Source: Hydractinia symbiolongicarpus (lineage: Eukaryota; Cnidaria; Hydrozoa; Anthoathecata; Hydractiniidae). From it: a stretch of 60,000 nucleotides of DNA. Shown in pieces: positions 22,371 to 32,423 of this stretch. Below the pieces are notes generated by a model, which was given only the letters and a program-made list of their open reading frames with translations, was not told where the DNA came from and did no database searches. Where the stretch lies: positions 1,924,001-1,984,000 of the forward strand of contig NC_079889.1 of the NCBI RefSeq assembly GCF_029227915.1, in the 5' to 3' direction. Each line of letters starts with the position of its first letter. Within the stretch, counting starts at the first letter, position 1. A program made the position numbers and the translations under genes.

Positions 22371-24289
22371 TTTTATGTGAAGTCGTTACCAGGTGGGTTT
22401 CAAATAAATGTTCTGTTATTTTACCCTGTTTTTTCGTTTTTAAGCATTATATTTTTCCCTCTTTTTTAAAATACACACTATACATGCAAAGGAATTTGCA
22501 AAGAGGAAATGTAATTAATATCGTCACTATTAGCAACGATCCGAAATTATCAATTAAGAAGCCTGTCTTTGGCGTGTGCAAAATTATATGATTTTTTCGT
22601 AGATTTTGTAAGATACTCTTTAACTAAACTTTTATATTTATTTTTTCAAACACTAAAATAAAAATATAATTAGATTAACATTACTTTATTAGTAGAAGAA
22701 AAATATATACACAGACATTGTTGTATAATGTTTGATGAAAACAATATTTACTAATTTATCATACTGTGATAAGAAAAAAGTCTGAACTTTTTTTTATCCT
22801 GTAGTTATTATTTTTAAACTTTCTTTTCGGGTACAAAAAGAGTAGATAACTCAAACATTAACAAAAATACAACAAAAAATAGTTTTAAGACATGGTTAAG
22901 GTCGTTATAAAATATGAGCATGCGATCGTTTTAAATTCGTCGTAGCACCTTGTGCCAACAACAGTTGTCCAGAGGCTGTTTACACTTCAAGAAAATTTCC
23001 CGCGGAAAGGAGCGGACAGGAACAACACTTCAAGAAAATTTTATACTGGCAATTAATTACATATTATTGCGCACATTTCAATGCAGAAATTAAACACTCT
23101 TTGCGCAATTCTGATTGGCTGACTAATTTTTCAACTATCGTTTATGCACAGAACGCCACGAAAAATTTGAACTCGATTCTCAGAAGCTTTTCTCTTTCTT
23201 TCCACAATCACGCTTTGTCACGTTTGCTCACAATGCATCGGCCATGTTACGTTAGGCTACTCCCCTCTCTTTTTAATAAAAAATAGAATTTTAGGATTTA
23301 TAAAAAGGATGGACTTTTATTATCATGGAGAATCATAAAAACCTGTAAACCAAGCTACCCAAGGGCGTGACGTAATTGTTAAACAACCCCTAACGAAAAG
23401 AAGGGGATCAAGAATTATTCCTGGTCAAATGTTAGCCATGGCTTAAACATACTTACCAGCAATTCGTGCAAAGATTAATATATGACAACAGACCTTGATT
23501 TACGTGAGCTTAAATACGCAAGGCGACCCAACTTTGTCCCCAGGACCTCTTTTTGCTTTTTTTATATCGGAGACTCGATACAGGCGACTCGTCTCACCCG
23601 CGTAATGTTTACTAATTTTAAAATAATTAGTGAAAATGAGGCTACCAATCATATTGCAAATCCGACCTGCGGGGACCAGGGCTTTCTTTTGCGCCCCGTC
23701 CTTGATATCAAAAAAGCAAACAGAGGGCCTGGGCACGTGGTTGAAGGCGGCCAAACTTTCCATTGTAGGATTGGTGTAATGGTGTGAGAATGAGAAAATT
23801 CTTTTTTAAAAAAAACTGTTTGGGAATATACTTTCTTTTATGCTAGCTTTTAACTGACGCCTTTTAATATCAACTTAGGTATCAAATGATGAAACTGGAT
23901 AGTCTTCTGTGTACTCGCACTATTTTTTCTTCTACTATTTTATAGTACAACAGTATTATCTGTCCTTATAGATAGATGTAAAACTTTTTATCAGTTAGTG
24001 AAAAAAATCGTATTTTAACCTTTATAAAAACCAAAACAAAACAAAACAAGGGACAGATGAATCCAAAATCATATTAAAACAACCATTTCAACTTTAAATA
24101 ATGACGAATTATTTATTTAACTTTCTATGCGTTTTGTAATTGCTGTGCAATATATATTAATTATATTTTATATATACTTTTTATGAATAGGGAAAAATGG
24201 CATGATTGTAAAGTGCACCATCAGCAGAAAAGAGGGTAAAACAACAGAACGATTACTTAAAGCGAAGTCGGAACTTGCTTCCCATAAAA
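22371..24289. other. Region between the head-to-head promoters of genes B and C
   Basis: No gene. Both ends carry promoter sequence; just beyond each kB site is a GGGTAAAA(C/T)AACAGAAC block. The middle is AT-rich and contains one MITE (23529-23748). The small open frames at 23.1-23.8 kb are in or next to that element. Confidence 0.5.
23529..23748. mobile_element. CCTCGTCCCCAGGG-type MITE, long diverged member
   Basis: The left end (CAACTTTGTCCCCAGGACCT, then CTTTTTGCTTTTTTTATATC) is matched by an inverted right end (GATATCAAAAAAGCAAACAG, then AGGGCCTGGGCACGTGGTTG). The arms are about 44 bp and clearly diverged. It explains the overlapping open frames on both strands here. Confidence 0.6.
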
Positions 24290-24434
24290 GGGAAATTCCC
24301 AGTTGGATATGACAAATCTATACCAAAGAGAAGAACTTGAATTTCACGTTCTGAAATCAGATTGGAATTTCATATTTCCCTCTAACTAAACACAAGAATA
24401 GGGTAAAAGTACATGACCATGACTGATATAAAAG
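24290..24434 (+). promoter_or_regulatory. Promoter of gene C: NF-kB-like site, conserved block, TATA box
   Basis: GGGAAATTCCC at 24290-24300 fits the kB consensus (GGGAAATTCC is the PRDII-type kB sequence). Then comes TTTCATATTTCCCTCTAAC (about 24369-24387), GGGTAAAAGTACATGACC, and TATAAAAG at 24427-24434. The spacing from kB site to TATA box is about 127 bp, against about 120 in D and 129 in B. Confidence 0.68.
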
Positions 24435-24456
24435 AAATGCGAGAAAAAGTATGGAT

Positions 24457-24504
24457 ATTCTGGAGTGAAGACAAAGTCTTGAAGCTTTCAGCTCATAATC
24501 TCCG
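24457..24504 (+). ncRNA. Non-coding leader exon (5' UTR) of gene C
   Basis: CTGGAGTGAAGACAAAGTC, then TTGAAGCTTTCAGCTCATAA, ends at donor CTCCG|GTAAGA. It is nearly identical to the gene D leader. The gene C acceptor (catttgtag) lies 5 nt before the ATG at 24619, leaving an intron of about 110 bp. The start point is inferred from TATA spacing. Confidence 0.65.
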
Positions 24505-24618
24505 GTAAGAAGTTTTATTGCTAGGAAATTTTTTAAGCTGAGTAGGGTTGGTAGTTACATAGTTCTTTTTATCTACATTTGTTCTTCATTCTTCTTTATT
24601 CTTTCATTTGTAGCTATA

Positions 24619-26388
24619 ATGAAGAAGTGTGTATATTGCGAAAAGATCTTCCCAACTGTTCTTGATTTACTCTATCACGAAGAGGATGATCATGAAAAAA
24701 TCATATCTCGAACTTGTGAGGTGTGTGGCAAAAAGTGTCCCACCCGGTCAGCCTACTTGCGCCATCGGCAAATAAATCACCAAACAAGCAATCTTGAAAG
24801 TTTTTTAAAGGAACGTTATGAAAACATATCTGTTGAGCCATCTTCACGTAAGGTAGCTCGTGTCGAAATACAGAAAGTCTTAGATGCACTCCGTGAAACC
24901 TTTGGTTGTGGTATCTTCTTAAAACAGTTTAGAAAATCGGGTAGTTATTCAACCGACACAAAGGTACTACATGCGGACGAATTTGACTTTGATGTTCCTT
25001 TGAGGTTCTCTTTGGAGGAGTTGCACTTAAATCGTGAAGGTGACAAAGTGTATTATCACTTTCATCAGAAACAGAGGGTAAAAAAATGTTCTAATTTTTT
25101 TGTTATTTTTTTATTTGTTTTTTTGCTTTTGTATTATTATTACATATTTCTTCTCTTTTTTTGTTTCAGACTTTGAATTTAAATGTGCCGATGTATGTAT
25201 ATAGAACAAGAGGCTGGTTCACCGTTCCTCAGGGTTATGTCGAAATAAGAACTGCTTATCGCGACCCTGTTGTATCAAGGTTGATTCAACAAGAGTTATA
25301 CAATGTTCTTTTGAAGGCTAAAGAAATGTTAAAAGGTAAAATAAACGAATTTATCATTGGGAATATCAATTTGCAGCTACATTACTGTAAAGCGAAGATT
25401 TGCAAACATACGCATACAACCTTTGTAAGATGATTGTATTGTCATTTTTTATGTTTTTAGATTGTGCAATGGATATACGCTGTGAAGCAAAGGGTCCAGC
25501 GTTGACATTAACAATCAAGAAAGAAGGTTTGCCAAACATTAGTGTTGATCTGTGTGCATCCATTGCAACAAACCAAATCACACTTGCTGATTATAATTGG
25601 CCCAGACCACAAACGAGAAAGATTTTGTCAAAACGTTTAATTAATTCTATCTTTGATGCTGGCTTGCATCTTATACCAAAACATTTGAAATTTTGGTATG
25701 TTTCGGAATCGCGAGCTGGCCAAGCTCTTATGAATGGAATTGACAACGATAAAGGATGCAGGAAAAAATGTCATAAGTTATTAAAAGCAGATTTTCAGAC
25801 TTGGTTAGGTAGATCTGGAAATAATTTACCAGGGATTTCAACTATGATATTTAAGGTAAGAATTGATGCATTGTTGTAAGTGTTTATCAGTCCTGTGTAT
25901 TTTTTGAGAACTTTATTTGGTTAAGATACAAATAAAGAAATGATGTTTATTTTTTTATTTATTTTGAGATACATGTTCTATGTGAACTATGTTTTGTTGT
26001 TTTTAGTTCTGTTAATTTAGTTTTAATACTGGATTTCCGATGCTCTGTTAACCTTCGTTATGCATGTATTGGAAATAGATAATTTAGATACAATGCTTAT
26101 TTGGGAATCTTGGAAATTGTAAGAAATTTCTAGCCAATGTTTCAAATTTCAATTTAGCACCAGCTCTTCTGGTTAAACGAAGAAAAGCAATTGGATTGGA
26201 GCCAAGAAAATTTGGCCGACAGATATCTTGACATGCTCGATGACTTAGCGGTACGATTAAGGAGTGGAGTTCTTTATAATTATTTTTTTGATTATCAAAA
26301 CATTCTCGAAGATAAGGATCAGCAGATTTTAAACCAAGTTGCCAATCACGCAGAAGCGAGAAGACAAGAACTTGAGGCAAAGGGATAA
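24619..26388 (+). CDS. Zinc-finger cGAS-like receptor, gene C (4 coding exons)
   Basis: Exons 24619-25077, 25170-25335, 25461-25855 and 26158-26388 join in frame to 416 residues. Two C2H2 fingers are at residues 4-25 (CVYCEKIF...HEEDDH) and 33-54 (CEVCGKKC...HRQINH). After a linker (SVEPSSRKVARVEIQKVLDA), the nucleotidyltransferase has G108-S109 (SGSYSTDTKVLHADEFDFDV), acids E121 and D123, and the third acid D238 in NISVDLC. The GYVEIRT strand is in exon 2. The helical domain includes LKFWYVSESRAGQALMNGID and HQLFWLNEEKQLDWSQENLA. No cGAS-type zinc thumb is apparent. The ordinary stop follows ELEAKG; uniquely in C, the codons GAG|GCAAAG form a possible GC donor to the exon at 26660-26812. Well-supported inducible promoter upstream. 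Confidence 0.88.
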
Positions 26389-26659
26389 TTTCGTCAAGCT
26401 GAATGACGATGAATGTAACATTTGAGATAAAATAATCCAATTTTTGCAAATCAAGAAAACGAAGGAAATAATAACAAAGTTCAAGTTTGAAGATAAAAAA
26501 GTTTCATCTTTATATTTTCTTCATTACGAAACTTACAGTGTATTGTAAAAGTGACACATGAGGAAAACATATGAAGTGTTTTAAGTGTTATCCAGTGACA
26601 TAAATGAATATGACTTTTAATTTACATGTTAATGGTGCAATTTTTATCTTCAGCTTTAG

Positions 26660-26812
26660 AGGTCTGAAACTTTACATGCTAAAAAGAGACTTTCTGAATA
26701 CGAAGAAGTACTGAAATGTTTCTTTAAAATTCAAAAGGAAGAAGACAGAGAGAAAGAAGAACAGTTTAGTAACATTTTGAAGAACTTGCGGAGTATCATT
26801 TCAGCTGATTGA
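26660..26812 (+). CDS. Downstream coiled-coil exon, possible alternative 3' end of gene C
   Basis: After the acceptor cttcagctttag the frame reads RSETLHAKKRLSEYEEVL, KCFFKIQKEEDREKEEQF and SNILKNLRSIISAD, then stops (50 residues). It is strongly helical, Lys/Glu-rich and coding-like, unlike its surroundings. The exon is phase 0. It would join exon 4 of gene C in phase if GAG|GCAAAG (in RRQELE|AKG, about 26379) is used as a GC-AG donor, continuing the C-terminal helix without a break. It could also join exon 3 by skipping exon 4. No similar exon was seen after A, B or D. Real use is unproven. Confidence 0.5.
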   Translation, partial: RSETLHAKKRLSEYEEVLKCFFKIQKEEDREKEEQFSNILKNLRSIISAD

Positions 26813-27521
26813 TGTATTTATATTTCAAAGATACATAACATTTTTTTAAACGAATTCTCTGCTAATACAAATTTCGTTTGTTTATATGCCCATTTGGAAT
26901 TATAAAATGAAAATTTTTTTTTGAGTTAAATCGCGAGGACCTTAGAACAAAAAAAAAACAGTTGTTCTTCCTGGAGACGTTATAATTTGCAATAGAAAGC
27001 AAGAATATACTTTTTATTTGTCTTATTTCACGTGTGTACATATTTTATAATTGTAGTTTTATTAGAATATCAGTAAGGGAAGATAAAAGAAGAAAATAAC
27101 GAAATCGACTAATGATTATTTATTTGTCTCATCCACAGACGGGTCTCTAGTTATCTAGAAACCAATTTTGTTTGAATCTTTTTCTTCCAACCTACTTTAT
27201 CTTATCATCAGTGATATGATAATACGTGATATTTAGTAACGATATATACAAAAAAGCTTTACATTTTTCAAACACATTGAGAAAGTTTAACAGCACAACA
27301 GTACAACAAGTTACTTTGTGCGAATTACAGTAAATTAAACTTTCTTCAATGATTTTTTTAAAAAAAATCTAGTAAAAATTGTTGTTAAAATATTTTCTAA
27401 TTCACACCAATCCTTTTATCAAATATTTTCATATTACATAGGGAAAGCTTTCTAAATCAGACATTCTCCATAAACGCACATACCATAAAGGAGACTAATT
27501 ATGCAAGTCATTGTGAACATT
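26813..27521. other. 3' flank of gene C, no gene seen
   Basis: AT-rich, no coding or repeat signal that I can support. Confidence 0.5.
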
Positions 27522-27814
27522 TTAGCTAAAGTTAACCTCCCTCTCAGACATTACTACAACCTTGCCTTCAGCGCTACCTTTTAGACTTCCTGATGCGCAT
27601 GATGGTGCGGTAGCCACATACTAGGAAGTAAACAAAAAGCACTGGAAACAAAATTGGTCATCAACAAAAATTTTAGTTAGCTCTTCACTTCTTTCAAAAA
27701 TATTAACACATCATCTCCTAATTTATTGTTTTTTAAAAATGCAGAGCGTCCTGCGAACAAGGTTGGTAAACCAGCTGGTGCCTGGTTCACTTCAAAGGGA
27801 ATTCCCCTAGAATG
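27522..27814 (-). CDS. Candidate last two exons of an unrecognised minus-strand gene
   Basis: Two adjacent less AT-rich stretches read as exons on the minus strand. Exon a, 27814-27689, follows cctctcctag and encodes HSRGIPFEVNQAPAGLPTLF, AGRSAFLKNNKLGDDVLIFL and KE up to a GTGAAG donor. Exon b, 27620-27522, follows ttacttcctag and encodes YVATAPSCASGSLKGSAEGK and VVVMSEREVNFS, then stops. Both are phase 0 and join in frame. An alternative frame of exon b, from the upstream acceptor tttccag, gives a hydrophobic helix with a basic tail (VLFVYFLVCGYRTIMRIRKS), but its phase does not match exon a. No family recognised, and no upstream exons found up to 29 kb. Confidence 0.35.
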
Positions 27815-29067
27815 CTAGGAGAGGAAACACAATTTACAAAGACAATTGTAAACATGAATTGAACACACGTAAACATGAATAAACAATGATTTGTTGATAA
27901 ACCCTTCCAGGCGTAAAAAACACCCTTCAAGAGCACAAATCCCGGTCAAAGACCTGTAACATTCATGAAATACCAGACAACTCCCTTATACTTCGCTTCT
28001 AAAATTTTAACAGTTTAAGATCTAAGCTCCAACAGTATTTAGGTTTTCTCATTGCAAGAATGCTAACGTTTCTAAACCCGGAAATCCAATATGCCCACCC
28101 ATATTACCCTTTACCTTCCCTAGTTAGGCAAAAAAATTGACCAGATAAAATGGTCTAAAAATAAAAAAATTCTGAACAAAGACATTTTTAGACGATTTAG
28201 GTAGTGCTAGCAGAATATAAAAATCTTGAAAGACTAAAAGAAATGATTGCAAACTTATACAGCACAAAATCAAGTCCATGTTTTTAAAATAGACAGGCTC
28301 ATATATTAAAAGGAAAATACGTCAACAGAGGAGCTAGACATGGTCCGCTTTTTAGGGGTAAACTATGGTGGAAATAGCTGTGCGGGACCCGCAAAAAGTA
28401 TCCACTTTAAGGTAGTGTTCACTTTAGACTGTCTGCTTTGATATAAGAAACAGGTTGATAAGCACATCTTCTCCAAGATCTTATATAAGAAACAGGTTTA
28501 TAAGCATATCTTAAATAACAAATCGACTTATAAGCAAGAGCCAGACTGAAATTAGAAATAAAAAGGTTGAAATTGAGAAAAAGCAGATTACAAAAGCAAC
28601 AATAATCTCCGAGACATTTTTTGTAATAATATTACTTAAGTTTCACGCGAATAATGTGAATACAACTAGAGTTTAATTTCATTGGGGCACTAGCCTAAAC
28701 TAACAAGGAAAACAAATTTTTTACTTATTTTAGAGAGAATTGTTTACACTTGGTATCAAATAAAATTTAAATTTTTATATTCTTTTATGTTAAACACAAA
28801 AAGATTCTTCTCTCGAATAACTTATTTAATTTGCAAACTTTTCCGTTGCTATTGTTAAATGTATGCTAATTAATATTTTAAAGTTGGTGGTTTATTAATT
28901 ATATTAATATGTCTTCATGTGTTTGCAATCCAGTACTCTTAAAGAAAAGGGAAAAATGAGTTGATCACAAAACGCAAGAAAAAAAAAATAATAACAATGA
29001 AGGCAGAAACAAGGTAAAACGATAAAACAATTTTTTAAAACAATGCTAAGCGCTACTTCCTGTAAAA
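27815..29067. other. Region upstream of the gene D promoter, no gene seen
   Basis: AT-rich. At about 28440-28530 a TATAAGAAACAGGTT(G/T)ATAAGCA(C/T)ATCTT unit is repeated, with a third degenerate copy. The open frame at 28904-29092 overlaps the start of the gene D promoter region and is not credible. Confidence 0.5.
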
Positions 29068-29205
29068 GGGAATTACCCACACGCCCTTCCACAAAGAGAA
29101 AAGTTTATCACACCTTTGGTAAAACAAATTTGTATTTCCATATTTCCCTCTAACTGATTCTGAAAAAAGGGTAAAACAACATGGACGCTGAAAATGGTAT
29201 AAAAG
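29068..29205 (+). promoter_or_regulatory. Promoter of gene D: degenerate kB-like site, conserved block, TATA box
   Basis: GGGAATTACCC at 29068-29078, one change away from the palindrome of gene B, with ACTTCCTGTAAAA just before it as in C and B. Then TTTCCATATTTCCCTCTAAC at about 29134-29153, GGGTAAAACAACATGGA, and TATAAAAG at 29198-29205. Confidence 0.64.
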
Positions 29206-29227
29206 GACCTGAAAAAATACGTTTGAT

Positions 29228-29281
29228 ATGAATGTGCTGGAGTGAAGACAAAGTCTTGAAGCTTTCGGCTAATAAGTTCAA
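29228..29281 (+). ncRNA. Non-coding leader exon (5' UTR) of gene D
   Basis: GCTGGAGTGAAGACAAAGTC, then TTGAAGCTTTCGGCTAATAA, ends at donor TTCAA|GTAAGT (exon end 29281). It matches gene C almost base for base, then splices over an intron of about 1.1 kb to ataactag, 6 nt before the ATG at 30381. That intron holds no coding sequence; a lone GTTCGAATCTC (B-box-like) sits near 29620. Confidence 0.64.
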
Positions 29282-30380
29282 GTAAGTTTTTTTATTACAT
29301 GTAGTTTTTGGAGAATTTTTAGATTAAGTTAAACCTCGTTTTACTGAAAATAACTTTTAACAAAATCCTCAGTAGTTAACCATAACAAAATGTACATAAC
29401 GTTATATACCCCGAACGAATCCATATCAATATAGATGGGGATGTGAGTAGATTTATATTCTCGTTTCATTGAGCAGAATGTCTTCCTCTCTTTTCATCAA
29501 ATTTACAGCAAACAATGTCAGTTGTTACAAGCTCGTGAGCTTGTATTAAAACGCAAATGTGTCCTACAAGAATGGAAATTTTTGCCTCTCTAAGCACCGA
29601 CACGGGAGTCGTCGTGTGTTCGAATCTCATCTTGGTAACTATTTTTACTTTTTTTTTCTTTTTTCTTTTTTAAAAAGATAAGACAAGTGTTCAAAACACT
29701 TGTTTAACTAACTAGTAAATAAAGGTGTTTCCACCAAACTTTTTAAAAGTGAATGTAGGCAGAATTAACTGAATTAATGAATTTCGCAAATTTATGGGTT
29801 TGTGGGTTTGTGGTCTTTCTTCTTCCTGTCGGTCGGTTCACCCAAGACGGACCCATCGAAAATTAAAAGTTCGAGGAATTTTCCGTTCAGGAAGGTCTCA
29901 CAAATCAATTTTGAAAAATAAGTGTGTAACAAATATTATTGCGTATCTGAATAGTAAAATATGTCGTGTCTAACTTCGTAACAAAAATCCCAATTTGATA
30001 GACAGCTTTTTGTAAACTTTATTCGCGAAGTTGTTTGCGTATATTATATCATACGTCTTGTTCAGTTTAAGTTGGAACATTCGTTGAATTGTTGAAATTA
30101 TTTGATAGATGATCATTTGATTGTGTGGATTGTTTGAGAAGAAACAAGTTCAACCTTCACAGTGTTTTAATACGTTTTAATTTTACTGATCCTGTTTTAA
30201 ATATATATAAGGTTTTATTTTTATTACATCACTATGCGTAAATAAAACAAATCGTAGTTACTATCTCGTCATTATTATAAACAGAATTTTTCGATTCCTT
30301 CAGGTTTCTTAAAACGGGAGGCAATTAATAAAGTTCTTCTTTATTTTTATACTCTTGCTATTTTTTATAACTAGAATATC

Positions 30381-32278
30381 ATGGAAAAGTGCAGGCTCTG
30401 CAAGAAAATCTTCCCATCTCTGCTAGACTTGCTTTATCATGAAGAAGATGATCACGAGATCATAACTCCCGACAGGTGTGGCATGTGTCTAAAGGGATTT
30501 CCCAGCAAATCATCGTGTTTACGTCACCAACAAATTAAGCATGACACTAAGAATCTTAATGATTTTTTAAAAAAGCGCGTTGAAGACATATCTGTTCAAC
30601 CGTCCTCTCGAAAAATTGCTCGTTTGGAAGTGCAAAAATTCTTTAATGCACTTGGTGATTGCTTTGGTCGTGGTATCTTTCTGAAACAATTTATAAAGTC
30701 GGGTAGCTATTCTACTGACACAAAAGTGCTCCATGCAGACGAGTTTGATTTTGATGTTCCTTTGAGATACTCGTTGGAAGAATTGCATTTGAACCGTGAG
30801 GGTAGCAGAGTGCATTATCACTTCCACCAAAGACAAAAGGTACTTTTATCTGAATTAAAATTAATACTAAAATTATTATTGGTTATTATATTATTATTTT
30901 TTCAATTTAGACTTTAAATTTAAATGTGAAAATGTATGTATACAAGACAAAAAGCTGGGATGGAGTTCCGCAAGGTTTCGTCGAAATAAGGACAGCAAAT
31001 GAATACCCTATTGTGCCACGGTCAATTCAAGAAGAGCTGTATAAAGATCTTTTGTGCGCTAAAGAAAGGTTAGAGGGTACGAAAAATGACGCACCCTGGC
31101 GTATGTATAAAATCACTTTTTTTGTGTTTATAATAACCCAAAAAGTGTTTTTTCTTTTCCTTAACCGACTACAGCTTGTAAAAGCACGTAACCATACAGT
31201 TATATATATTGTATGCTGTTGTTTCTTATAGGTACTGTTGTAGATGTTCGTATTGAAGCAAAGGGACCAGCTTTAACTGTCACAATCAAGAAAGAAGGTT
31301 TACCAAACATTAGTGTTGATCTGTGTGCATCAATTGCTACTCAACAAATTACACTTGATAATTTTGACTGGCCTAGATGGCAAACGAAAGATATCCTGTC
31401 AGAGCGGTTAATTAAATCTATCTACGATGCTGGCTTGCACCTTATACCAAAGACATTAAAGTTTTGGTATATTTCTGTTTCAAGAGCAGGTCGAGTTCTT
31501 ATGAAAGGGATTGATGCCAATGACAGGGGATGCAGAAGAAAATGTCACAAACTGTTAAAAGCAGATTTTCAAACATGGATTGGAAGATCTGGAAACAATT
31601 TACCTGGAATGTCAACAATGATATTTAAAGTAAGACTCAACCATTATTTTCTGATCTCTCTTCACTTGTTAACATTTTTAGACACAAACGAAATATATCG
31701 AGGTAGCATTAACACACAGTAGTTGATTGGCTTAATAAAATTCGAATATTGTCCAGTTTTTTGTGATGAACCGCATAATATACTTTTATTTTGTCGTAAC
31801 CACCCATAGTGCTACAATATAAAGGCAGTGCATGGATATTCCTATGTAAAATCTGCATATAGTATTGTCTGTATTTATTCCATTTGAAATCTATGTTGCA
31901 ACAAACTTTGAGCAGAATCATACATGTTATAGGAACAGTGCATTAGCTTATCAGAAACTGCACATTAGCTGCTCAATTGCTGTAAATGAAACAAATGCAA
32001 GATTGCACAAAATAGGAATTTATTTGTAGCTTTTTTATACATTATAGCATCAATTATTTTGGATGAACGAGGAAAAACAATTGGATTGGTCTCAATCCAA
32101 GATTGCGAGTCGGTACTTGGACATGCTGGAAGATTTGTCCGAAAGATTAAGAAGCGGTGTTCTTTACAATTATTTTAAAGATTATGAAAATCTCCTGCAA
32201 GACAAAGACCAACAAGTGCTAAACCAAGTGGCAAATCACGCCGAAGCAAGAAGACAAGAACTAATGGCAATGGGATAA
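30381..32278 (+). CDS. Zinc-finger cGAS-like receptor, gene D (4 coding exons)
   Basis: Exons 30381-30839, 30911-31076, 31232-31629 and 32048-32278 join in frame to 417 residues. Fingers: CRLCKKIF...HEEDDH and CGMCLKGF...HQQIKH, both C-x2-C-x12-H-x4-H. The catalytic loop KSGSYSTDTKVLHADEFDFD and the third acid in ISVDLC are intact. The Mab21 helical part has LKFWYISVSRAGRVLMKGID, GCRRKCHKLLKADFQTWIGR and HQLFWMNEEKQLDWSQSKIA, ending ELMAMG. Exon lengths equal those of B except for exon 1 (459 against 465 nt). It is in the same orientation as C, so C and D may be a tandem duplicate pair, consistent with their almost identical leader exons. The acceptors are good; the donors include AGG|GTACGA (exon 2), which is weaker than in the paralogues. 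Confidence 0.88.
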
Positions 32279-32353
32279 AGCTTTTAGTTATTTGGACTGA
32301 ATGGAATTTCACTGAATTAATGTTTATACTTTTTGACTTATAATGGGCGCTGG

Positions 32354-32423
32354 TTTCCACTAGACGAATTATTTTTTAGAATTGAAAAGCCTCAATTCCT
32401 AAAAATAATTCGTCTAGTGGAAA
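32354..32423. mobile_element. Short foldback element after gene D
   Basis: TTTCCACTAGACGAATTATT...AGAATTGA and TCAATTC...AATAATTCGTCTAGTGGAAA are inverted copies of about 30 bp with a loop of about 8 bases, 75 bp past the gene D stop. The transcript could form a long hairpin in the 3' UTR. Probably a minimal MITE. Confidence 0.7.

Noticed and set aside
27798-27807. GGGAATTCCC as a distant NF-kB site of gene D
   Set aside because: It lies inside a candidate exon, 1.4 kb upstream, without the conserved neighbouring blocks.
29560-29640. B-box-like GTTCGAATCTC in the gene D leader intron
   Set aside because: No matching A box at the right distance and no second copy seen.
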